In this document: one piece after another, positions 53,255-59,537 of the stretch
Numbering within the stretch: position 1 is the stretch's first letter
Layout of the letters: every line of letters begins with the position of its first letter
The notes under the pieces: generated by a model
Seen by the model: only the letters and a program-made list of their open reading frames with translations
The model's database searches: none
Told to the model about the DNA's origin: nothing
Position numbers and translations under genes: made by a program
Source: Streptomyces sp. RB17
GTDB taxonomy: Bacteria; Actinomycetota; Actinomycetes; Streptomycetales; Streptomycetaceae
Length of the DNA stretch: 64,000 nucleotides
Assembly (NCBI RefSeq): GCF_009604455.1
Contig: NZ_WEGL01000002.1
Coordinates: 1,300,827 to 1,364,826, forward strand
Direction of reading: 5' to 3'

Positions 53255-54217
53255 TCAGCCCAGCGTATCCATCAGAGCGGCGACGTAGGCATCCAGCCGC
53301 ACAGCCACGGCTCGCGTCGTCAGCTCCGCCCTCCCTACCTCCCGCCATGCCTGCGCCACCAACTGCACTTCTTCCGAGCACGCCAGTGCGTCCCGCACCC
53401 GCCAGTACAGCCGCTCGTTCGCGGCCGCGGCCAGCACCCCGCCGGCCTCCTCGTACGCCTCGGCGAACCGCGGGCCCCACGCCGGGCCGTGCAGCAGCGC
53501 GAGATTGGTGGAGCAGTGCGCCACGTCAAGATCCGCCGGGCCCCAGGAGGTCGCTGCCCAGTCGACGACGCCCGTGATCCGGGCACCGGCCGGATCAGAG
53601 GGCGGCACATCGAACAGCACGTTGCCGGGTTGGAAGTCCCGGTGCAGGAATCGCCCCTCATAGGCCGGCGCGGGCTTACGGATCACGTCGATCGCCGCGG
53701 CCCATGCCGCCGCGTCGGCGCCCCTCGGAACCACGACGGTGTCGGCGGTCGTCGACGTCACATACTTCCGGGGCCGCTCGGCGGGTCGCAACGCGTGGAT
53801 CGCCACGAGCTGACGGGCCAGCAGAGGGACGCGCGTCTCCAAACCCTCGTCGTCGAGGACCGTCCGGCCCGTCAGACGTGTCATGAGGAGCGAGGGATAC
53901 TCGCAATGCGCGGCGGTCGCGTCAACCGCGACCAGTCCAGGAGCCGGCACGTCGGTCCCAGCCAGCAGCGTCAGGGCGCCGGCCTCCCTGTTCAGCGAGT
54001 CCTCGGCGCGCTCCACGTAGAACGGGTCGACGAAGGTCCGCAGCACCAGGTCGCGGGTGCCTTCGTCCCGCGTGCCGATGGTCAGCCTGCGTACTTCGGC
54101 AGTGATGCCGCCGTGCAGCGCCTCGGTTCTGACGATCCGTTCGCCGACCTCCAGATGCCGGCTCACCCAAACCAGCGTCAACGGTCGGACGGCCCCCGCC
54201 TCATCGTGGTTGAACAC
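53255..54217 (-). CDS. Aminoglycoside phosphotransferase-family kinase
   Basis: The product is 320 residues. The N-lobe has LHGGITAEVRRLTIG and LVLRTFVDP with the ATP-binding residue; LMTRLTGRTVLD forms the hinge. The catalytic loop is FLHRDFQPGNVLF (Asp base, Asn metal ligand) and the DFG-equivalent is GVVDWAATSWGPADLDVAH. This is a general APH/choline-kinase-like protein; clinical resistance is not implied. Substrate unknown. It differs strongly from the other APH gene at 24.5 kb. Confidence 0.87.
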   Translation of the reverse strand: MFNHDEAGAVRPLTLVWVSRHLEVGERIVRTEALHGGITAEVRRLTIGTRDEGTRDLVLRTFVDPFYVERAEDSLNREAGALTLLAGTDVPAPGLVAVDATAAHCEYPSLLMTRLTGRTVLDDEGLETRVPLLARQLVAIHALRPAERPRKYVTSTTADTVVVPRGADAAAWAAAIDVIRKPAPAYEGRFLHRDFQPGNVLFDVPPSDPAGARITGVVDWAATSWGPADLDVAHCSTNLALLHGPAWGPRFAEAYEEAGGVLAAAANERLYWRVRDALACSEEVQLVAQAWREVGRAELTTRAVAVRLDAYVAALMDTLG

Positions 54218-54329
54218 CGTGCCACCTCATCACCCGGACGGCAGCACGCGCAAAAAGCCTTCATTGGATGTGGCGTTCTCATGGGCGGCGTCGCCGTGGG
54301 TCTTGCCTTGTACCGGCAGGAGGTGCTGC

Positions 54330-54610
54330 GGACCGCGGCCCGTGGCTGGCCGCCGCACCTGCCCTGCTGCTGGCCGCCCCGAACCTCATCTGGGACGCAC
54401 CGCACGGCTGGCGCGAACTCCAGATGGCCCACGCGCTGTCGGCGAAGCAGGGCGGCTCACTCGGATCCCTGGCGCAGGTGCCGGTCCTGGCTTTCGTGCC
54501 GGCCCGACCTCCGCTCGTAGCCCTGTGGATCACCGGCGTGCGATGGCCGGCCTCCAGGGGGAGGCGAGAGCACCGCTGGATGCTCGTGGCAGCCATCATC
54601 ACATTGAAGT
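54330..54610 (+). pseudogene. GT39-like (ArnT/PMT) glycosyltransferase fragment
   Basis: GPWLAAAPALLLAAPNLIWD, APHGWRELQMAHALSAKQGG and PPLVALWITGVRW match the membrane part of GT39-type glycosyltransferases (APNLxWQxxHGWPxLxMA). Neither end of the gene is present, and a TnpB relic abuts it. Confidence 0.6.
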
Positions 54611-54830
54611 TCTCCCCTCCCTTCGCAAGCTCAGGAAGGGGATTCCTGTCTACCTTGCGGTGACAGGCTTGACGGTTTTAGTCGCCCTGCGACCGCGCCT
54701 TCCGGCGGCCGGGACCTCCACGCTGATGTGGCCGATCCGGTACAGGTGCAAGATGTTCCGGGCTGCGTTCCAGTCGGCGGTGTCTTCGCGTGCAGTCGGT
54801 GGTACGGCGCGGCTGGTACGGCGTGCGGGC
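54603..54830 (-). pseudogene. TnpB C-terminal relic with right end
   Basis: Read leftward: REDTADWNAARNILHLYRIG then HISVEVPAAG and a stop near 54650. It is followed by a right-end-like structure (CCCCTTCC and GGGAGGGG arms around TGAGCTTGCGAA) ending in TTCAA near 54604. Only the last RuvC Asp region remains. Confidence 0.7.
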
Positions 54831-54907
54831 GGTGCCCATGGGTCCTCCGGAACGGTGGCTGCGCGTGGGTGGTGCGGGCGCCGGTGCGGGTCGGTATGGC
54901 CGAGATT

Positions 54908-54935
54908 TGGGAGCGCTCCATTGGGAGCGCTCCCA
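54908..54935. promoter_or_regulatory. Two adjacent CebR operator palindromes
   Basis: A perfect TGGGAGCGCTCCCA lies at 54922-54935. A second copy with one base lost, TGGGAGCGCTCCA, lies directly before it at 54908-54920. TGGGAGCGCTCCCA is the established binding site of CebR, the streptomycete repressor of cellulose utilisation. They are about 105 bp upstream of the cebR-like gene, suggesting autoregulation. Confidence 0.9.
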
Positions 54936-55039
54936 AAGGCATAATGAAGGTCCACCGTTCCCGGGAGGAGTGTCAAGGGAACGAACGCTGTGAGTCGGTG
55001 CGACTGACGGTTTTGCGACACCGGTGAGGGAAGGGTGCG

Positions 55040-56068
55040 ATGGGCGCGGGCGGACGGCACGGCGACCGGCCGACGCTGGACATGGTCGCCGCACGAGCGG
55101 GTGTCGGGCGGGGCACGGTCTCCCGTGTGATCAACGGTGCCCCCCATGTGAGCCCCCAGGCGCGGGCGGCCGTGGAGGGCGCGATCGCGGAGCTGGGGTA
55201 CGTGCCCAACAGTGCCGCCCGGGCGCTCGCGGCGGACCGCACCGACGCGATCGCCCTGGTCATCCCCGAACCCGAGACCCGGCTCACTGCCGAGCCGTTC
55301 TTCCTGGACATCCTCCGTGGTGTGAGCGCGGAACTGGCGTCCACGGACATGCAGTTGCTGCTCATGCTCATCCGCACCCCCCAGGAGCGGCGGCGGCTGG
55401 CCCAGCACCTGGAAGCCCGCAGGGTCGACGGCGTGCTGCTGGTGTCGGTGCACGAGGACGCGCCGCTGCCCGGCCTGCTGGAACGGGTGCGGGTGCCGAC
55501 GGTGCTGAGCGGGCGGCGGTCGGAACGGGAGTGGATGTCGTACGTCGACGCCGACAACGTTGGCGGCGCACGGTCGGCGACGGAGCACCTGCTCGGGCTG
55601 GGCCGTCGGGCTGTCGCCACCATCACCGGGCCGCTGGACATGTACGCCGCCCGCTGTCGCCTGGACGGGTACACCCAGGCGATGGACGCTGTGGGCCCCG
55701 GTGCCGACGCATCGCTCGTGGCCCACGGCGACTTCACGGAGGAGGGCGGGCGCGCCGCCATGCGGGAGCTGCTGGCGCGGCACCCGGGCGTCGACGCCGT
55801 CTTCGCCGCGTCCGACGTCATGGCCGGCGGCGCCCTGCACGTCCTGCGTCAGACGGGGCGACGCGTGCCCGATGACGTGGCGCTCGTCGGCTTCGACGAC
55901 TCGATCATCGCCCGGCACGCGGACCCGCCGCTCACGAGCGTCAGACAGCCGACCGAGGAGATGGGCCGCACCATGGCGCGGGTGCTGTTGGAGGAGATCG
56001 AGTCCCGCAGCGCCACCCGGCGGCACGTGGTGCTGTCGACGGAACTGGTGCTGCGCCAATCCGCCTGA
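55040..56068 (+). CDS. cebR: LacI-family repressor, CebR-like
   Basis: The product is 342 residues. The N-terminal helix-turn-helix reads LDMVAARAGVGRGTVSRVIN, followed by the hinge NSAARALA. The ligand-binding core follows the LacI/GalR pattern to HVVLSTELVLRQ. The identification as CebR rests mainly on the exact CebR boxes in front of it and in front of the GH6 gene. CebR is released from DNA by cellobiose or cellotriose. In well-studied species cebR lies beside the cebEFG-bglC transporter genes; here it sits next to the cellulases, so it may be cebR itself or a paralogue with the same site. Confidence 0.82.
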   Translation: MGAGGRHGDRPTLDMVAARAGVGRGTVSRVINGAPHVSPQARAAVEGAIAELGYVPNSAARALAADRTDAIALVIPEPETRLTAEPFFLDILRGVSAELASTDMQLLLMLIRTPQERRRLAQHLEARRVDGVLLVSVHEDAPLPGLLERVRVPTVLSGRRSEREWMSYVDADNVGGARSATEHLLGLGRRAVATITGPLDMYAARCRLDGYTQAMDAVGPGADASLVAHGDFTEEGGRAAMRELLARHPGVDAVFAASDVMAGGALHVLRQTGRRVPDDVALVGFDDSIIARHADPPLTSVRQPTEEMGRTMARVLLEEIESRSATRRHVVLSTELVLRQSA

Positions 56069-56576
56069 GCATGAAGCCGGGGAGGCCGCCCCGCCCCCTG
56101 CAGGTTCCGGGTTCTTGATCGACGACCAGCCTCGGCGGGACGAGCGACGACCCCTGTGGCGGACGCCATCCCGCGTGCGCCGGGGCGGGTGAGAGGCGGG
56201 GCTGCCGCCGTCGGCGCGGTAGCCGGTCGCTTCGCCGTCCCGTGATGACCGGGCTGTGGGGACACCCGTGTTACGTCGCGGCCGGCATCGTGGGACGGGG
56301 TGGTCGCCGCGCAGCCGCCACGCATGTGACGGGCCGTCATCCCTCGGTCCGGGCGTCGGCAGCGCCGCTGGTTCATATGCGTCCTGACCTGGTCCGCACT
56401 CGGCCGTGGCGGGCGATCCCGCAGCCCAACGGCCTGCTCTGGCCGACCTGTTCGCAGAGTGCGGCCGGGGCGATGCCCTTCCTTCGTCCGGGGCTTGCGT
56501 GAACACGCTGTTACGCCTTGATTCCGTCAGGGCTCTTCACACCGGTGTCGCGGCTTGTTATTTTCCTCAGCGCGAT

Positions 56577-56590
56577 TGGGAGCGCTCCCA
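56577..56590. promoter_or_regulatory. CebR operator upstream of the GH6 gene
   Basis: A perfect TGGGAGCGCTCCCA palindrome. It is 600 bp before the GH6 start, so either the promoter is far upstream with a long leader, or it serves an intervening (decayed) gene. Confidence 0.9.
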
Positions 56591-56699
56591 CGGTCAACTC
56601 GGTTCCCTTCCACCGGAGTTGTGGCATCGGGTGGGAGGAAGCCGTGCGGATCTTCCGGAACGGGCGGCGCGTCCCGGTGCAGTACCACCGCATCAGAAG

Positions 56700-56955
56700 C
56701 GCACCGGTCTGCGGGGCGGGCACCACGGAGTCTTTGAAGGGCGCGGTCGTCAGTCAGCACAGGTCGCACGCGAAAGGGGGTCGGCTGCTATGGGACCTGG
56801 CCGATCACGAACCGGGGGAGCGCGGCTGCTGGAGCACGCTCTACCGGATCGCCCACGAGACCGACGGCCACGGCCACACCACCACCGGCCCCGCCGACAC
56901 CGCCACGGTGACCGTGTACGCAGGCGGCGCCCCCGTCACCGGCAGCGGACCCTGA
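56700..56955 (+). other. Open frame before GH6, possibly the end of a lost cellulase-type gene
   Basis: The frame ends VTVYAGGAPVTGSGP, which lines up with the last residues of the GH6 protein (AVYVDGTLVAGIEP), and the DNA just after its stop (CCCTCGGGTGCGGGAG) is the same as after GH6. No start or catalytic part is recognisable. I read it as a remnant or a diverged gene end, with low certainty. Confidence 0.3.
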
Positions 56956-56966
56956 CAGACCCCTCG

Positions 56967-56995
56967 GGTGCGGGAGATCCTCCCACTCCCGCACC
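56967..56995 (+). terminator. Hairpin 12 bp after the 56955 stop
   Basis: GGTGCGGGAG (56967-56976) pairs with CTCCCGCACC (56986-56995), loop nine bases. Confidence 0.65.
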
Positions 56996-57191
56996 GGACA
57001 GACCTCCGGCAGCCGATTCCCGCGCAGGCGGGACGCTCCCTCCCCACGCTCTTTCCTCCCTGTTGCCGGGCGCACCAGCGGTGGCCCGGCGACCAGCCCG
57101 CACACGGCGCGGTGTGTCGCGGCTCCACCGGCGCGTGGTGAAACGCAAGGCCGCGTCACGCGCCAGAAAACCCCCACGGAAGGAACCATCG

Positions 57192-59324
57192 GTGAAGAAC
57201 CTCCAACGCCCCTCCAGATCCCGGCTCAACCGCAGTCTCTCGGTGCTCTCGGCGCTCGCCCTGGGCTCGGCGCTGGCCGTGGCGCTCACGCCGCAGTCCG
57301 CGTCTGCCGCCACCCGGGTCGACAACCCGTACGTGGGGGCGAAGGCGTACGTGAACCCGGAGTGGTCCGCGCACGCTGCCGCCGAGCCCGGTGGCAGCGC
57401 GGTCGCGAACACGCCCACCGCGGTGTGGCTCGACCGTATCGCCGCCATCAACGGCGTCAACGGCGGCATGGGTCTGCGCGACCACCTCGACAAGGCACTG
57501 TCCCAGGGCGCCAACCTGATCACGCTGGTGATCTACGACCTGCCCGGCCGGGACTGCGCCGCCCTCGCCTCCAACGGCGAGCTCGGACCGAACGACATCG
57601 ACAAGTACAAGACGCAGTACATCGATCCGATCACGTCGATCCTGTCCGACGCGAAGTACGCGGACCTGCGGATCGCCACGGTCATCGAGCCCGACTCGCT
57701 TCCCAACCTGGTCACCAACGCCGGCGGCACCAACACCACCACCGACGCCTGCACGACCATGAAGGCCAACGGCAACTACGAGAAGGGCGTCAGCTACGCC
57801 CTCGCCAAGCTGGGCGCCCTCTCGAACGTCTACAACTACATCGACGCCGGCCACCACGGCTGGCTGGGCTGGGACACCAACCTCGACCCCTCCGTCCAGG
57901 AGTTCGCCAAGGTCGCCACGACCAACGGCGCGAGCGTGAGCGACGTGGCCGGCTTCATCGTCAACACGGCCAACTACTCGCCGACGGTGGAGCCGTACTT
58001 CAAGGTCACCGACACCGTCAACGGTCAGACGGTGCGCCAGGCGAAGTGGGTGGACTGGAACCAGTACGTGGACGAGCAGTCCTACGCCCAGGCGCTGCGC
58101 AGCAAGCTCGTCGCGGCCGGCTTCGACTCCGGGCTGGGCATGCTCATCGACACCTCCCGCAACGGCTGGGGCGGTACCGCCCGGCCGTCCGGTCCCGGCC
58201 CGCTGACGTCGGTGGACGACTACGTCAACGGCAGCCGTATCGACCGGCGCATCCACGTCGGCAACTGGTGCAACCAGAGCGGTGCCGGCCTCGGCGAGCG
58301 GCCGACCGCGGCGCCTGCCGCCGGGATCGACGCCTACGTGTGGGTCAAGCCGCCGGGGGAGTCGGACGGTGCCAGCCAGGCCATCGCCAACGACGAGGGC
58401 AAGGGCTTCGACCAGATGTGCGACCCCACGTACGGGGGCAACGCGCGCAACGGCAACAACCCCACGGGTGCGCTGCCCAACGCGCCGCTGGCCGGGCACT
58501 GGTTCTCCGCCCAGTTCCAGCAGTTGCTGCAGAACGCCTCCCCGCCCGTCTCGGGCGGTGGTGACGGCACCCCGGACACCACTGCTCCGAGTGCGCCGTC
58601 CGGTCTGACGGTCTCCGGCACCACGGACATGTCGGTGTCGCTGAGGTGGTCGGCGTCGACGGACAACGTGGGTGTCACCGGTTACGACGTCTACCGGGCG
58701 GGGACGAAGGTCGGGAGTACCACCTCGACGTCGTTCACGGACACCGGCCTGACCGCCTCCACCGTCTACACCTACACGGTCAAGGCGAAGGACGCCGCCG
58801 GGAACGTGTCGGCGGCTTCCGCCGCGGTGGCGGCCACCACGCAGTCCGGCGGTGGCGGCACCGGCACGGGAGCCGTCAAGGTGCAGTACAAGAACAACGA
58901 CTCCGCCCCGGGTGACAACCAGATCAAGCCCGGTCTGCAGGTGGTCAACACCGGTACGACGTCGCTGGATCTGTCGAAGGTGACCTTGCGCTATTACTTC
59001 ACCGGCGACGGCGGCGCGAGCACGTACAGCACGTCGGTGGACTACGCGGCTCTGGGGTCGTCGAACGTGACGCAGAAGGTGGTGGCGATGTCCAGCCCGA
59101 AGGCGGGTGCCGACCACTACCTGGAGGTCGGGTTCACCACCGGTGCCGGGTCCTTGGCCTCCGGCAAGTCGACGGGTGACATCCAGAGCCGGTTCAACAA
59201 GACGGACTGGTCGAACTTCAACGAGGCCGACGACTACAGCCGCGCCACGAACACGGCGTACGCCGACAACACCAAGATCGCCGTGTACGTCGACGGCACC
59301 CTCGTCGCGGGCATCGAGCCCTGA
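57192..59324 (+). CDS. GH6 cellulase (cellobiohydrolase type) - FnIII - CBM3
   Basis: The GTG at 57192 has GGAAGGAA upstream; the product is 710 residues. Residues 1-39 are a signal peptide. The GH6 domain (about 45-455) shows LVIYDLPGRDCAA (Asp121), TVIEPDSLPNLVT with the catalytic acid Asp168, YIDAGHHGWLGW, MLIDTSRNGWGG and YVWVKPPGESDG. The long sequence between these blocks fits the loop-covered tunnel of exo-acting GH6 enzymes, which release cellobiose from non-reducing ends. A fibronectin III domain (about 462-552) and a CBM3 for crystalline cellulose (about 559-710) follow. The long frame upstream of the GTG is Arg-rich and not protein-like. It has a CebR box upstream, and GH48 follows on the same strand after two hairpins. 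Confidence 0.95.
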   Translation: MKNLQRPSRSRLNRSLSVLSALALGSALAVALTPQSASAATRVDNPYVGAKAYVNPEWSAHAAAEPGGSAVANTPTAVWLDRIAAINGVNGGMGLRDHLDKALSQGANLITLVIYDLPGRDCAALASNGELGPNDIDKYKTQYIDPITSILSDAKYADLRIATVIEPDSLPNLVTNAGGTNTTTDACTTMKANGNYEKGVSYALAKLGALSNVYNYIDAGHHGWLGWDTNLDPSVQEFAKVATTNGASVSDVAGFIVNTANYSPTVEPYFKVTDTVNGQTVRQAKWVDWNQYVDEQSYAQALRSKLVAAGFDSGLGMLIDTSRNGWGGTARPSGPGPLTSVDDYVNGSRIDRRIHVGNWCNQSGAGLGERPTAAPAAGIDAYVWVKPPGESDGASQAIANDEGKGFDQMCDPTYGGNARNGNNPTGALPNAPLAGHWFSAQFQQLLQNASPPVSGGGDGTPDTTAPSAPSGLTVSGTTDMSVSLRWSASTDNVGVTGYDVYRAGTKVGSTTSTSFTDTGLTASTVYTYTVKAKDAAGNVSAASAAVAATTQSGGGGTGTGAVKVQYKNNDSAPGDNQIKPGLQVVNTGTTSLDLSKVTLRYYFTGDGGASTYSTSVDYAALGSSNVTQKVVAMSSPKAGADHYLEVGFTTGAGSLASGKSTGDIQSRFNKTDWSNFNEADDYSRATNTAYADNTKIAVYVDGTLVAGIEP
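58565..59312 (+). repeat. FnIII-CBM3 repeat, copy 1 (in GH6)
   Basis: This 748-bp stretch matches 63253-64000 without gaps and with about 13 differences by my count (about 98% identical). Confidence 0.9.
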
Positions 59325-59331
59325 CGGGGCC

Positions 59332-59370
59332 CCTCGGGTGCGGGAGCCACGCCTTCGCCCGCACCCGAGG
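59332..59370 (+). terminator. Hairpin after GH6
   Basis: CCTCGGGTGCGGG (59332-59344) pairs perfectly with CCCGCACCCGAGG (59358-59370), eight bases after the stop. Confidence 0.85.
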
Positions 59371-59440
59371 CAGCCCACGAAGCAGCCCGGCCGCGCCTCT
59401 CCCGTCTCGCCCCGCTCCGGGGCGCGGCCGGGTCCCGGAG

Positions 59441-59469
59441 CACGGCGCCACCACCAGGGTGGCGCCGTG
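59441..59469 (+). terminator. Second hairpin between GH6 and GH48
   Basis: CACGGCGCCACC (59441-59452) pairs perfectly with GGTGGCGCCGTG (59458-59469), loop five bases. It may act as a second terminator, as a processing site, or as protection of an mRNA end. Confidence 0.75.
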
Positions 59470-59537
59470 TCCGGATCCCCTCGCCTCCCCACCGGACGGC
59501 ACGTCCGGAAGCCCCCCATTCCTTCCGAGGAGATGTC

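Noticed and set aside
24454..54217. The two APH-family genes as proof of clinical antibiotic resistance
   Set aside because: Motifs show the kinase fold only; streptomycete APH-like proteins often phosphorylate other small molecules.
56700..56955. A cellulose-active LPMO (AA10) or complete CBM gene between cebR and GH6
   Set aside because: No N-terminal His after a signal peptide and no LPMO motif; only a short tail similarity is visible.
56406..57191. N-terminal extension of the GH6 frame
   Set aside because: Arg/Pro/His-rich with no signal; the GTG at 57192 has a good ribosome binding site and a normal signal peptide.
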